Source: Chondrus crispus (Eukaryota; Rhodophyta; Florideophyceae; Gigartinales; Gigartinaceae). From it: a stretch of DNA of 64,000 bases. A program made the translations under genes and the position numbers. Every line of letters begins with the position of its first letter. Positions within the stretch are counted from its first letter, which is position 1. The stretch is from assembly GCF_000350225.1 (NCBI RefSeq), contig NW_005179000.1, forward strand, positions 70,351 through 134,350. The letters run 5' to 3'. The notes beneath the pieces were generated by a model, which was not told where the DNA came from, searched no databases, and saw only the letters and a list, made by a program, of their open reading frames with translations. Positions 33,645 to 44,552 of the stretch are shown piece by piece.

Positions 33645-33885
33645 GTACCCAATTAGAATGGCCTACATTAATATCAGTTCGACATGGATTAACTTTATTT
33701 AAAGACAGGGCGGTGTCCCACAGTATCAGTTCGGTGACTTTTGCTGAAATATGGGCCAATCCATTTTCCCCGGACTGTATAAAGTGGGGTACCCAAATTA
33801 GAGTAGGCCATGCTAATTTATGTTCTAAGGTGCCGAAAATAGGCCTGTAAATTAGTCTAGCCCATACTAAATCCTGTTATCGGTG
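33645..33885. repeat. AT-rich block with dispersed short repeats
   Basis: Words of the form aattagaatggcctac, aattagagtaggccatg and aattagtctagcccata recur within 240 bases, together with gtgtcccacag and gtgtaccacac. Clustered subterminal repeats of this kind are often transposon ends, but I could not find a partner end. Confidence 0.35.
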
Positions 33886-34135
33886 TACCACACTAATGAG
33901 ATTCCTTCCCATGAATGGCCTATCCCTGCACCAATTGCAAGATTGCTCATCCACCTACGCCTGACTGTGCGCAAGTTAACTTGCCCGTCCTGTTTCGCAT
34001 TGCGAGCACACATATGGCGTGTACAATGCGTTTGTCCTGCATGAATGGATCTAGCCCGCAGTATGATTTGTTTTAAAAATCGATGTACAGTGCTACGTCT
34101 TTTTGTTAAGCCAAACAAAATGGAACCCACAGAAT

Positions 34136-34290
34136 CGGGACTCGTACTCCTAGCACGATGATAGTGCTAGGAGTACGAGTCCCGACATGTGTTTTGCGTA
34201 GTTGTCCAGCGTAACTGAGTTACACCAACTACGCAAGATGCCCTTGGTGGCACAGTGCGAAGAGTCTAACTCTTCGCACTGTGCCAAGGG
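34136..34290. repeat. Three consecutive hairpins
   Basis: Hairpin A has perfect 21-bp arms (34136-34156 and 34164-34184, 7-base loop). Hairpin B has 11-bp arms (34194-34204 and 34226-34236) enclosing a second small stem. Hairpin C has about 22-bp arms (34241-34265 with a three-base bulge, and 34269-34290, 3-base loop). The gaps between them are 9 and 4 bases. The three stems differ in sequence. Confidence 0.9.
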
Positions 34291-34740
34291 TATCGTACGG
34301 CCCAAACGCATGGATATGCTATACTTTTTCGAGCAGCAGTGTGTGCTGTCCCGTGGCGTGAGAACCGCAGCGTGATTTTTGAGTATTCCATCCAATTTCG
34401 CAGCGGCGGACAGCCAACTTTCAGGTCACTTTTTCCAAAAATAACTGTGCAATAACCAATGCGAGCAGCTGACTCGCCATTTCGGCAGAGGAGACAACTG
34501 CAAACCCTTTTTTGAGGTCGAGTGGAAGTTGAGATGGACATTCATGAAGAAAATGAAGATACCCCATCTCCTCGCGCAGGCGAAAAAAACTCTGGAAGCT
34601 AAAACAAGACCGATTAACCATCATCGCTTCAGACGACCTTGGACGGTTTTGAGCCTGCCTTTTAGAAAATTTCGGTTATCATACGTGGACACTTCCTATG
34701 AGCAGAAAATATATCCAGGAACAAAGGATCCCGTAAACCA

Positions 34741-34925
34741 TATCAAGATGTTACTTGTAGTGTACAAAAAGTACGTACAGTACCCAAGGGTACAGTACCA
34801 TGTCCTTCTGTACGGTAACTTTGGCCCCCGATCGCCAGCTGCGAAGGTACACTATGTACCCGTATCGTACGTGAGAAGCGCTATTTTGTGCATACTGCAG
34901 TACAGTACCCTTGGTACTGTATGGA
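34741..34925. repeat. GTACAGTACCC-type palindromic repeats
   Basis: Two near-palindromes, gtacagtacccaagggtac and gtacagtacccttggtact, lie about 125 bases apart, each followed by a partial inverted extension. Related copies occur at 31020-31050 and 35142-35156 and, in shorter form, near 9061-9084. Confidence 0.7.
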
Positions 34926-35359
34926 ACCCTGCCATGCCGTACAAATGGCGGCCGAAACGTTCGGAAACGTGGATATCGTCATCCAACCGAAAAATATTCG
35001 TTTGAAAGCTACGAAGCATGCCATAGATACGGCACACTGTTCATTACAGTTTGTACAGCAGCCTTCAGAGAGCAGGCCACGTTTCTTCCGTTCCGGGTTT
35101 CCGAGAGCAGATCACCTCTCCTGAACAACGCCGCTGCCTTAGGTACCAAGGGTACTCATACAAAGTTCTCATACAAACATCATCACAGAGCGTCAGCACG
35201 CCTCCCAAAAGTACTCTAAGCATTCCAACCGCCTTTCCAACCGCCTTTCTCGTAGAGATCATGCTTCTTCACTTCCCTTTTCGCAACTGCTCCTTGATTT
35301 ATCAACACTCTTCGCCTCCAGCTTGTCGATCGGCGCTCGTCATTACTTTTTAGGCCGCT

Positions 35360-38300
35360 ATGAATGACCCAAAGAATGATGAGTTATGGGGCTTCATTGC
35401 CAAGGCCTTGTGGACTGGTCCCATCACATATCTCGTCGTTGTCGGCCTCGCCTTTCTTCGTGATGTGTCGCGGAAGTCCATTGTCACAGGAAACACCCTG
35501 GCTCTCACTCTCACGAAATCTCGCTTCTCCCCGTACGCATGGAATGAATACTATATCAGAATCTACCGTGACACCCAAATCTTCTACCTTGTCGAGGTCT
35601 TCAGACTTATTATAAACCTCGCAGTTTGCGTCGTTTATATCATCGGAACCTATACCCGTAATGTCTTTGGCTACATTACCATCATCAACCGAATTGGAGC
35701 GAGCTTTTTCATGCTGGATATCGTCAGCGAAATGTTCTCTGCAGAATCCGCCATCTCGTCCGCCTCTTCTTTGAACACTTTCTTTGATGCTTTCTCACTT
35801 CCCTCCCTGCTCATGGCCTCCGGCCCGAACCAGTTTCTCAATTTTTCCTTTCTGCGCGCTGTCCAGGCTTACGGCGCCTTCAGTCGCCTGGAAAAACGCC
35901 TGCTAGTCCAAGTCATGAGTAGTAAGCGCCTCTTTGCAAAGCTTGGCATGCAGTGCATTACCTTGTTTTACACCCTTGCCAGCGCTATTCAACTTCTTGA
36001 AGTTCCAGGCGACCTGCTCAGTGTCAATTTTCGAGACACTTGGCTGCAATTCGGCGACTGGAACTTTTTTAACAGTGTTTACTTCGTCGTCGTCACCCTT
36101 TCTACTGTTGGATATGGAGACTTGTCGCCGTCTACCGTCCAGGGTCGGCTCTTCACCCTCATGATCATCGTCATTGGTATTGTTATTTTTACCAGCGTCA
36201 TCGGAGAAATTGTCGAGCAATCAACTCGCGGCCGCGGCTCAGGCTGGTTTGTGAAGAACCCTAACGCCCGTCACGTCATCGTCTGTGGGAATCCAACTCT
36301 ATCCTCCCTCGTACTTTTCGTGTCGGAGTTCTATTCGGACACACGAGAAAGTAATATGACGGCAAAGATTGTGGTCCTTGTCGAGAACCCCACGTGGTCT
36401 GACACGGATTGGTTCCAGCACATTGCGAAGAATTCTTTTCTGCAAGCCAGGCTCACTTTCTTACAAGGATGCCTACGAAACTCCATAGATACACAACGCG
36501 CGAAGTTGCCGAGTGCCGATGCCGTGTTTTTCCTCACCTCTCCGTCTACAGGGGAGGATCCTTCGCTGCAAGACATTAGAACCGTTATGAACATTCTAGC
36601 TGTCAGAAACGCGCGTACGGACATCCCCATCTATGCTCAAACCTTACTAGAAGGATCCAATCTGCAGACTAATGTCGCTTTAAACACAGCGACAACCTTC
36701 AGCAAGGGGACTTACTTTCGAGATTCAAAGAGCATGCGACCTTCGGCTTCTTACCAAGGTCTGTTCCACGCTGTTTTGCAGGCTGAAGTCCATGATTTTG
36801 CAAAAGCGCGCCTAAAGAGAGACAGCAAAGAGGTGGAAGACGCAATAGAGCACCATAAAAAGGTGCTCCAAGGAGTAGGTGTGCTCTCCTGTGAAGGAAA
36901 ACATGTCGATTTGGAACGCTCTTCCTTGATCTGTCTCCAGGAAATACAAATGGCCCTCATAGCCGGAAATATCAGAGTCAACGGACTTGCCACACTGCTC
37001 TCAAACATGTATCTAGACATCCCAGCTGAGAAGCCATGCCCAAATGATCCTTCGTGGTTGTGGGAGTACCAGATGGGCTCGTCATGTGCGCTCCAATACG
37101 CCATCATTCCGGAACAGCTCCACGGCGTTGCACTGAAGAAAATTGCCATTGAATTGTTCCATACTGGTTTAGTTCTTGTGGGAACCACTGATATTGGGCA
37201 CAAGCTCCTTCATCCTATCCTCGACACAGATACATTTATGCGCAAGGGTGACATTGGCATTTTCTTGACATACCTTCAACAAGATCATGTAGCAGCGGCG
37301 CTCCACGTAGTTGCTTCTCGGTATAAGTTAGGGCGGCTGCGCCAATCTGTGCTTCCATCTATTTCTTCAACCGACGACCTGAAGCATACCTCGTCTGGCT
37401 TGGACCCCATGACTAAGCGTCTTTCTGGGATTAGCAATACATCTATGAAGATAGAGGATGCGCTCTCAACACCAAACCTTACGCAATCCCTCGCTACTGT
37501 GAAAGCAACTCGTCACCGAGAAGAAGACCAAGAGGATATCGTTGGCGGTGATTTGTTAGATTCGCAAAGACGCCGTTCATACGAGAAGTGCACGGATGGC
37601 TACATCCCCGATGCTCTCTCTGGCCATGTCATAGTAGCCATCGAAGGAGATGCAGCGTTGGAGAACCTTGCCCTCTTTCTAAAGAAGCTGTGGGAAAGAA
37701 GCAATAGACGCTCCATGAGGAACGCACGGCGATCTCGAGTAGTGGTAATCCATCCATCCATTACTGACAAGTATCGCAAACTATTCACGAGACACGAAAG
37801 GGAGTCTTTATTCTTTGTGGAAGGGTCTCCGTCTTCTGCTGACCCGTGGGCAAAGGCAAGGCTAAAGACTGCGAAGTCAGTTGCTACTATGGCTGATTAC
37901 ACCCGTCCGTGGAGTATATCAGATGCTCGAACCATATTTACGCTTTTGACTCTTGATGTCAACACCGAGCATGACCACGATTTGTTCATTTGTTCTGAAC
38001 TAGTTGACGAGAAATCGTTAGAATTTTTGAGAGAACCATCACACCCCCGTAGACGTGGTGCAAGTCTGGGAGAGACGTCACGCCAAACGTCTGCGAATGC
38101 ATCTCGCAGCCAATTTTCTGCATCTCCCGCACATTCCTCAGTTGCTTCTCCAGAGATTTCCTCCCGACTTGGGGAGCAACAAGATGCAGTTCAATCAATG
38201 CCTGCAGCAGTACTAGAAGCGAAGGTAGAGAAATTGCCAGGGGCAGATCTACCAGGAGAACTGCCGCCGAAAGCAGCTTCAGGCACGGAACTCCATATCA

Positions 38301-39541
38301 ATGTGCCAAGCCCACCAGACGAAGATTCCACTACTAATAGTCGAGGTGCCGCAAATCCGGTGCATGCCGTCCTTACTTCAGCGAAGGACCTCAAGAAGTC
38401 TGCAGTAGCTGCAGTAGTCGGAAAGGGACACGGTTCTGTGAAGAGCGGAGGATCACAACATAGTAAGCAATTGAGACGAATGTCCTTTAGGTTGCCCGAG
38501 CCAGAAAACCTGGTTCCTGAGAATGGAGCAGCTGCAGTAGATCCATCAAATAAGCCCGGCGCGGCTCGAGCCAGGCGCGGCTCTCTGTTTTCACGGAGTC
38601 GGTATGCGTCCGGTGAGTTGCTTATTCATTCAAGTGCAATTACGTTGCTTGTGCGAGAGTATGTCGAGCCCGGATTTATCCATTTCTTTTCTGACATGCT
38701 GGGCACAGTACAACCAACTCCTGGCTTGAAGATCCGACTCGTTCAAATCCCAAAAACGCTCTTCAGGATGGACCGCGGTGCTGTTTTCAGAAATAGGCAA
38801 CTGTTTTTACCCTACATCTCAGTATTTAGGTCTCTTATTCGTCATGGTGCAACACCACTTGGAATATATCGATCAGGAGATGCCCCTGTTCGAGTGCCTG
38901 GAAGACAGAGGCACCGGCGCGGAATGGCTCTCTTAGAAGAGCTAACGCTGTATTGGAAGGGACTTGCGAAGGCAGGTACTGCGTCTGTCACAAAGGGCCG
39001 TTTGTCACTGTTTCAGCACTTGCTAGGCATTGTAGAAGCTGTCTCACCCCAACACATGAGAGAGGCGCAAGGACGACATGAGATCAACGGGGGTCAACAG
39101 GATTCAAGCACCAGTGATGAATACGACAGCGATTGGGGCACAAGTGGGGAAGATGACGAGAAGGAAAACATGGAAGGCAGACTCAAGGGGCTGCCAGTCG
39201 ACAAACACCAAAAGAACCTCGAGGATAATACTGCTCCAGGTCCTGTTGGGGACACGGGTCCGAACCATGCAACGTCTCCTGCATTGCCGCAGAAAGGGGA
39301 TTTATTCGAGAAACACATGGAGGCGGGCAAAGGGGAATATGAAGTACCGGGAGGGTGCAAGTACAAAGAGAGCCCGCCTGCACAAAACTTCCTCCCGTAC
39401 GTATTTACTATGCCAGAACCGTGTACTTTATGTGCGGAAACCGATGGTATCTACATCCTGTGTCATCCGTCGCTGGAATTGTCGGACAGGTGGACGGAAG
39501 CCATTGCCAACGAAGGGGAAGACGAGTCTCAGGATCAATAG
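35360..39541 (+). CDS. Slo/BK-like potassium channel with tandem RCK domains
   Basis: A 1393-residue, single-exon ion channel. Several hydrophobic segments occur in the first 200 residues, a pore helix and selectivity filter TVGYGD lie near 249-254, and an inner helix follows (LFTLMIIVIGIVIF). RCK1 starts near residue 304 (RHVIVCGNP) and a BK-type alpha region follows. RCK2 starts near residue 754 (GHVIVAIEGD). Together this is the plan of calcium- or ligand-gated Slo channels. The S4-like segment (SFLRAVQAYGAFSRLEKR) has only a few arginines, so voltage sensing may be weak. A long Ser/Ala/Pro-rich linker precedes the final third, and the C terminus is acidic. A calcium bowl is not evident to me. 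The start is the first ATG after a pyrimidine-rich leader. Confidence 0.88.
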   Translation: MNDPKNDELWGFIAKALWTGPITYLVVVGLAFLRDVSRKSIVTGNTLALTLTKSRFSPYAWNEYYIRIYRDTQIFYLVEVFRLIINLAVCVVYIIGTYTRNVFGYITIINRIGASFFMLDIVSEMFSAESAISSASSLNTFFDAFSLPSLLMASGPNQFLNFSFLRAVQAYGAFSRLEKRLLVQVMSSKRLFAKLGMQCITLFYTLASAIQLLEVPGDLLSVNFRDTWLQFGDWNFFNSVYFVVVTLSTVGYGDLSPSTVQGRLFTLMIIVIGIVIFTSVIGEIVEQSTRGRGSGWFVKNPNARHVIVCGNPTLSSLVLFVSEFYSDTRESNMTAKIVVLVENPTWSDTDWFQHIAKNSFLQARLTFLQGCLRNSIDTQRAKLPSADAVFFLTSPSTGEDPSLQDIRTVMNILAVRNARTDIPIYAQTLLEGSNLQTNVALNTATTFSKGTYFRDSKSMRPSASYQGLFHAVLQAEVHDFAKARLKRDSKEVEDAIEHHKKVLQGVGVLSCEGKHVDLERSSLICLQEIQMALIAGNIRVNGLATLLSNMYLDIPAEKPCPNDPSWLWEYQMGSSCALQYAIIPEQLHGVALKKIAIELFHTGLVLVGTTDIGHKLLHPILDTDTFMRKGDIGIFLTYLQQDHVAAALHVVASRYKLGRLRQSVLPSISSTDDLKHTSSGLDPMTKRLSGISNTSMKIEDALSTPNLTQSLATVKATRHREEDQEDIVGGDLLDSQRRRSYEKCTDGYIPDALSGHVIVAIEGDAALENLALFLKKLWERSNRRSMRNARRSRVVVIHPSITDKYRKLFTRHERESLFFVEGSPSSADPWAKARLKTAKSVATMADYTRPWSISDARTIFTLLTLDVNTEHDHDLFICSELVDEKSLEFLREPSHPRRRGASLGETSRQTSANASRSQFSASPAHSSVASPEISSRLGEQQDAVQSMPAAVLEAKVEKLPGADLPGELPPKAASGTELHINVPSPPDEDSTTNSRGAANPVHAVLTSAKDLKKSAVAAVVGKGHGSVKSGGSQHSKQLRRMSFRLPEPENLVPENGAAAVDPSNKPGAARARRGSLFSRSRYASGELLIHSSAITLLVREYVEPGFIHFFSDMLGTVQPTPGLKIRLVQIPKTLFRMDRGAVFRNRQLFLPYISVFRSLIRHGATPLGIYRSGDAPVRVPGRQRHRRGMALLEELTLYWKGLAKAGTASVTKGRLSLFQHLLGIVEAVSPQHMREAQGRHEINGGQQDSSTSDEYDSDWGTSGEDDEKENMEGRLKGLPVDKHQKNLEDNTAPGPVGDTGPNHATSPALPQKGDLFEKHMEAGKGEYEVPGGCKYKESPPAQNFLPYVFTMPEPCTLCAETDGIYILCHPSLELSDRWTEAIANEGEDESQDQ

Positions 39542-39771
39542 AGTTTACGCCAAACGGGTTTCTGTGTTTTTTCTCTCGGTTATCTTCAGATTCATCCCTA
39601 AAGGTTAATCGGCCTCCGTATTTAGCGAAGCCTCCAGCCCTAATCCGTATGCGCCATCCGATTCAAGGTGAGGATAATAGCTTCGTCTCAGCGAGAACTC
39701 GACAAATTGCATCATTTAAACAGCGACGACCGTTTGTAATCGTGGAGGAATGCCCAATACGTGGGAGTTGA

Positions 39772-41115
39772 CTACCAATTCGAAGTTCCTTTAGAGGAGT
39801 CCTGCAGCATCCACGGGTCTCTCCAATATTCACCCGCGAAAACAGCTTGATCTCCCATCTCTTCTTCAATTCGCAATAGTTCGTTGTACTTGGCAAGCCG
39901 CTCGGATCGACAAGGTGCCCCCGCTTTAATTTGGCCGGTGCCGAGTCCTGCGCAGAGCGCTGCTATGAAAGCATCTTCCGTCTCTCCAGACCTGTGGCTC
40001 ACCATCACGCCGAAGCCCGCATTTCGTGAGAGATTGTTGGCCTCAATAGCTTCTGTCACTGTTCCAATTTGATTCACTTTAAGCAGCAAGCCATTACAGG
40101 CACTCGTCTCGATAGCCCTTTCTATTCTTTCAGGATTTGTGACGAGTAGATCGTCTCCAACGATCTGAATTAACTCATTTAGTTCCCCAGTCATCTTTTC
40201 ATATGACTTAAAGTCGTCTTGGTCAAATGGATCTTCAATGGAGATGACTCCATAGTTCGCTGCAAAGAGCTTGTACATTCGCAGAAGTTCATCCGCTGTT
40301 TTGAAGTTAGCTGCTCTCGGTGAGCCTTTAAAGTTGAGATTGTATTTGCCTGTATCTTTGTGGTAGAACTCGCTTGCCGCGACATCCATGCCGATCTGTA
40401 CCACGTCCTTGTACCCAGCTTCACTGACAGCCGTTTGAATCAACTCCAAAGCCTCCTCGCTGTCTTTAATGTTAGGGGCGAATCCTCCCTCATCTCCCAC
40501 AGCCGTCGAAGACTTTCCATATTTCTTTTGTATGACAGTCTTGAGCTTGTGGTATATCTCGACCCCAATTTGCATGGCTTCCTTGAAAGTTTCCGCACCA
40601 GTGGGAAGCACCATGAACTCCTGCATTGCAAGATCATTGCCGGCATGCGAACCGCCGTTGAGAACATTGAAACAAGGGACTGGTAACATCGGTGGAGGAT
40701 TTCCTGCAAGGTTATTGATATGCTTGTACAATGGGATCCCCTTCTTCGCAGCACCTGCCCTGGTGACCGCCATGGAGACACCTAAAATGGCGTTCGCACC
40801 AAGACGGGACTTGTCAGGTTGTCCATCAAGATCGTTGAGGGCTTGATCAATACCTTCTTGGTCCGTAGGATCCATGCCAATGACTGCGACCGCAATCTGA
40901 TTGTTCACATTGTTGATCGCCTTTAAAACTCCTTTCCCGTTGAACATCTTCTTATCTCCATCACGTAGTTCATGAGCCTCGTAAGCTCCCGTCGATGCCC
41001 CTGAGGGCACCATTGCTCGGAACTTGCCGTCATCGGTTTCGACCTCAACTTCCAATGCAGGGTTTCCTCTAGAATCAAACAGTTGACGGGCCTTCACGTC
41101 CTGGATGCGGGACAT
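39772..41115 (-). CDS. ENO: Enolase (phosphopyruvate hydratase)
   Basis: A full-length glycolytic enolase of 447 residues that interconverts 2-phosphoglycerate and phosphoenolpyruvate. Landmarks are the N-terminal [17 protein letters not shown], the mobile loop [19 protein letters not shown], the metal and catalytic region [20 protein letters not shown], the signature [14 protein letters not shown], and SHRSGETED. All usual active-site residues that I can check are present. There is no N-terminal extension, so it should be cytosolic. The C terminus, after the usual YWRDPWM region, has a short extra tail ending GTSNW. The gene has no introns and converges on the potassium channel gene with about 230 bases between stops. 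Confidence 0.97.
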   Translation of the reverse strand: MSRIQDVKARQLFDSRGNPALEVEVETDDGKFRAMVPSGASTGAYEAHELRDGDKKMFNGKGVLKAINNVNNQIAVAVIGMDPTDQEGIDQALNDLDGQPDKSRLGANAILGVSMAVTRAGAAKKGIPLYKHINNLAGNPPPMLPVPCFNVLNGGSHAGNDLAMQEFMVLPTGAETFKEAMQIGVEIYHKLKTVIQKKYGKSSTAVGDEGGFAPNIKDSEEALELIQTAVSEAGYKDVVQIGMDVAASEFYHKDTGKYNLNFKGSPRAANFKTADELLRMYKLFAANYGVISIEDPFDQDDFKSYEKMTGELNELIQIVGDDLLVTNPERIERAIETSACNGLLLKVNQIGTVTEAIEANNLSRNAGFGVMVSHRSGETEDAFIAALCAGLGTGQIKAGAPCRSERLAKYNELLRIEEEMGDQAVFAGEYWRDPWMLQDSSKGTSNW

Positions 41116-42108
41116 GTTGCCGCAAGTAGATCGCGCAATTGAATGCCCCAGCGAAATACAGTGGGTTCAAATTGTCTTTTGATATAGAAGTCCGGCACAA
41201 TCGACAAGAGTTTGGCAATAGCTTGACGGTGTCACCGGCTTTTGCATCGGGCTGCTCACACGATAATAACATAAAAGCTGACTGCGTTGGAAACCAGAAG
41301 GCGCCCCTTGTCTATAGCAGTACGTGTAAACAGTGTCAAGCAGCCAGATACTGTACAATGCACTACGTGGGGATCTGTCAGTGGTCTTCACGTGCTCCTG
41401 GTGGTGAGACAACCCCGATGCGATCGGCTACCAGAGGTTCCTTAAGTGTAACCCTATAAATTTCTGCGATCCCCTCGGCATTTTAATTTGAGGAACCAGC
41501 CCATACAGTATTCCGAAATTCGGCAAGCAACTGTACTGTATCTCTAAGAATTCACATCAGTATATAAGGTTATCGGCATAGGTAACCCAAACGGTTCCGG
41601 GTCCTCTGTTACGGAAATTATTGACCCTGTGTGACACTTCTTTCAAGGACCTCGTTCTGCAAACGCTCTTTCTGTTGTTGGATCGTGCACTTCGACATGC
41701 TTGAAGTGACTCGAGAAGAGTATTTTGTGACTATAGTTTCGACAAAAAACATGTTTGCTGGCGCACGGCATGTTAAAGCGGTTATCTAGTATTCCAATGT
41801 GAAATCGTTTTATGTCTGCAAACTCTTTCTTCCGTTTGACGGGCTAAGGATCGCAAAACTAGAATTGAAGTTTCATGTGTCTTCCCCGGACGATCCTAGT
41901 CCCCCTTAACACAATTCGAAATTGTCTCTTAAATCGCTTGGCGCGCAAGTCGCTTGGCGTGCTTTGATGAAAGCGCCAAAATGATTGAGAAGTGCAGTCG
42001 TAGATCGGCAAGCCAAACCTTCAGAGTGCTTTCGTGTCTGCCCACTACTAAGACTAGACAAAAAAATGCGACATATGTGCAATCAAAAGATTTTACTAGC
42101 GCACTAGT
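41116..42108. other. Intergenic
   Basis: About 1 kb between two minus-strand genes. No coding sequence supported; it contains the enolase promoter region and the RPL17 3' end. Confidence 0.5.
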
Positions 42109-42865
42109 CTAGGCAGTCATGCCTGAGCGAAGCCGCGTATTCGAGAGGTTGGCCGGGGCGCCTGAGCCGTCCTGATCGCCAGCGGCGACGGGTTCCTCCG
42201 GCTCTGACACAAACATCTCGACATGGCACGGCTGGCTCATAAAGGCGTTAATTCTCCCGTGGGCGCGGAAAGTCCTACGGCGCCCACGTACGGCCTTGTT
42301 GACCTGGACGTGGTCGATGACGAGGGTGTCGGTATCGATGCCGCGAATATCGGCGTTGCTCTCAGCGTTCTTCACCATGGCTAGCAGATATTTGCATGAC
42401 TTAGTCGGCCACCGTCCCACGGGGACCTTCCAGTTGCGGCACTGCGGCTTGCCCTTGACACCGATGCGGAAGCGCTTGAAGGGGACGATCTCCTTCTTGT
42501 CCATGACAGCTTGAAGATACTTCTGGGCACGCTCAAGGGTCATGCCCTTGATCGCGGCGCCGACTTCATGAGTGTTCTTGAAGTGAACTCGAAGGTCCTT
42601 CCCGCACGCTTTGGCCGCTGTTGTGGAGAAAAGATAATCGATTTCACGCGTCAGTCCATGCTTTGCCCGCCGCTTTTTTCACGTTAAAGTATCACCGCAG
42701 CCATCGAAGGAAGCATGCATACGATAAGATACGTTTGCAAAAATCTCCGAGGCGCCGGATCCCGATTGGAGGCAGTCACAAAAGAGAGCTGCACAAGCGA
42801 TACAAACAGGAAAACTTACATTTCGCCGGGTTAGCAGGTTCTCTTGAGTATGTGTGCTTTCCCAT
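42109..42865 (-). CDS. RPL17: 60S ribosomal protein L17 (uL22), two exons
   Basis: The first exon is tiny (42865-42820, 46 nt, MGKHTYSREPANPAK plus one base). The second is 42617-42109. The 202-nt intron has GTAAGT at its start and a pyrimidine-rich CCACAACAG end. The join gives PAKSAKACGKDLRVHFKNT, exactly the conserved L17 block, and a 184-residue protein, the usual length. VGRWPTKS, KNAESNA, VIDHVQVNKA, RRRTFRAHGRIN and MSQPCHVEM are standard uL22 motifs. The C-terminal 25 residues (DQDGSGAPANLSN) are more variable. The protein lines the 60S exit tunnel. The gene is divergent from the SEN54 gene with about 470 bases between starts. Confidence 0.95.
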
Positions 42866-43335
42866 TGCAAATGATTGCGATAAAGCAGGACGGTGGTTGA
42901 TGAAAGTCGGCGCGAGTCGGTGAGGATGAATCGGAAGCTGGTGTGCAGTGGCAAAGACAAAATTGGCCCATCGGCTCTCGACCAAGGTGGGTCGCCGACG
43001 GCGCGCAACACGCCGACCCTAAATTACACGTGGCCATGTGTCCCAAGTGAACAGCAGTTTTTTTTTTTTTTTTTCCAAAAAAATGGTGGCAATCGTCACA
43101 TATTTACGATTTTAGAATTTCAGGAGGCGCAAGTATCTAGTTCTTGATACGAATGTGCCCATCGGATCAACGATAACGAAGCACCAAAAGTTCAGCGCGG
43201 GGCGTTGGGAGCTTTTCACTCGCTTGGACTCCTACTCCTGGACGCTCCTCTTCTCCGCTTCAACGCATTCGTTCTTCCACTTCCTCAGCGCTTTATATCA
43301 AGCCGAAGCTAGCCCATCGTGGCAACGCAAAAACC

Positions 43336-44283
43336 ATGAGTCGAGGAGGCACCGCACACGGTAGCGGTGGTGTGCGCAAGAAGACGCGCGCAAACAACAT
43401 GGGCATCCAGTGGTGGCGTAAACTAACGCTTCCGCGCAGAGGCAAAAAAGACTCTATCCTTTTACCACAGCAGCTGACAGAGTCTCAAAGCGCCCTCGTC
43501 GAGCAACGCCGCGCGGCCCTGCGGAAGGCCACGGCCGCTCCGCGCGTTGCCCGGACTAAGACGCTCGCGACAGCGGACTGGGACCCGGAGATATGTATGG
43601 CACGCGTTACGGCCGCGAGGGGTAACGCTATGCAGAGCATGGGCGTCTACAAAGATGGAAAGCAAATGCTCTACCCGGAAGAGGCCCTTTTTCTTGTCGA
43701 TAGGGGCGGCCTTGACCTGTGTGTAGGCGGCCTTCCCTGTTCAGTACAACGTGCGTGGGGGATTGCCATGGGAGCGATTAATTCCTTGTCATTTGAGGAG
43801 TATCTCGCATTCGCCTACTTGAGGCGAGCAGGGTATGTCATCAGAAGGGTGGGTTTGGATGAAGAGCAGCAGTTGAATTCGCTTAAAGTTTCGTTTGCGG
43901 CATGGCGGGTAGGTGCCTTCAAGAGGCGGGACCCAATGAGACCGATGTTCTATGTATCCGTCTTCAAATACGAGGATTCATTACCGAGTTTCGACGACGT
44001 AGCAAAGTTTCTCGATGGGGCCGGAAAGTCACGGCTAAAGTTTGCGCTCATCGATCGAGGCGTGCTCGTTTTAAAAGACGTGGCCGCAAACGCTACCCCT
44101 CTGTCAGAACGGTTTATTAGACGTCTCAGCCCGGAAGAGCGATCTAAGGCACGAGAAATAGAAATTGGAAGCCTTGGAGACTTCATCACTTCGCCAGTTG
44201 GAAAAGGAGAACAGCCGTCTACAGAAAGTGGGGCTTGTGTAGAGGCAACACAGATACGCGACGGCACAGCAGATAACGGATAA
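43336..44283 (+). CDS. SEN54: tRNA-splicing endonuclease subunit SEN54-like
   Basis: The 315-residue product has a basic N terminus and then the Sen54 N-terminal domain. This contains TKTLATADWDPEICMARV, a run through RGNAMQSMGVYKDGKQMLYPEEALFLVDRGGLDL, and SFEEYLAFAYLRRAGYVIRR, the block that marks Sen54 across eukaryotes. A C-terminal region with FYVSVFKYEDS and FALIDRGVLVL fits the structural endonuclease-like fold. Sen54 is non-catalytic and partners Sen2 in the heterotetramer that removes tRNA introns. The start is the first ATG. No introns are seen. Confidence is lowered slightly because the C-terminal half is divergent. Confidence 0.85.
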   Translation: MSRGGTAHGSGGVRKKTRANNMGIQWWRKLTLPRRGKKDSILLPQQLTESQSALVEQRRAALRKATAAPRVARTKTLATADWDPEICMARVTAARGNAMQSMGVYKDGKQMLYPEEALFLVDRGGLDLCVGGLPCSVQRAWGIAMGAINSLSFEEYLAFAYLRRAGYVIRRVGLDEEQQLNSLKVSFAAWRVGAFKRRDPMRPMFYVSVFKYEDSLPSFDDVAKFLDGAGKSRLKFALIDRGVLVLKDVAANATPLSERFIRRLSPEERSKAREIEIGSLGDFITSPVGKGEQPSTESGACVEATQIRDGTADNG

Positions 44284-44552
44284 AGGCTTCAATTGTAGAA
44301 CATGTAACACCGAAGTAGCATCATGCACAGACGATATTTCTAACCACAAAATTACAAAAGGGCTAACTTAAGGAACGGTCCAAATGAGCAGGAAGCTTTT
44401 GAAAGAGCGCAACTGTGAGAATCTTCCTAAACATCAACGTAACCCGGCCATAAGACGCCCTGTGAATTACTGTACAGACATACGAACAAAGGCGGTGAAG
44501 TAATTGGTACTTCGCGCGGAAGACAGCAGAAGCGAGCGAACCAGGGCCTTCC

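Larger units (their letters stand above)
32650..35359. other. 2.7-kb repeat-rich intergenic region
   Basis: No gene is supported; open frames up to 211 codons have no family resemblance. It holds an AT-rich block with repeated AATTAGAnTrGGCC-like words (33650-33880), three consecutive hairpins (34136-34290), and several GTAC/AAGGGTAC palindromes (34775-34925 and 35142). The last 150 bases are pyrimidine-rich leader of the potassium channel gene. Confidence 0.5.

Noticed and set aside
33215-33850. 211-codon plus-strand frame
   Set aside because: Its last third runs through the repeated AATTAG..GGCC block and the rest matches nothing I know; an equally long antisense frame exists.
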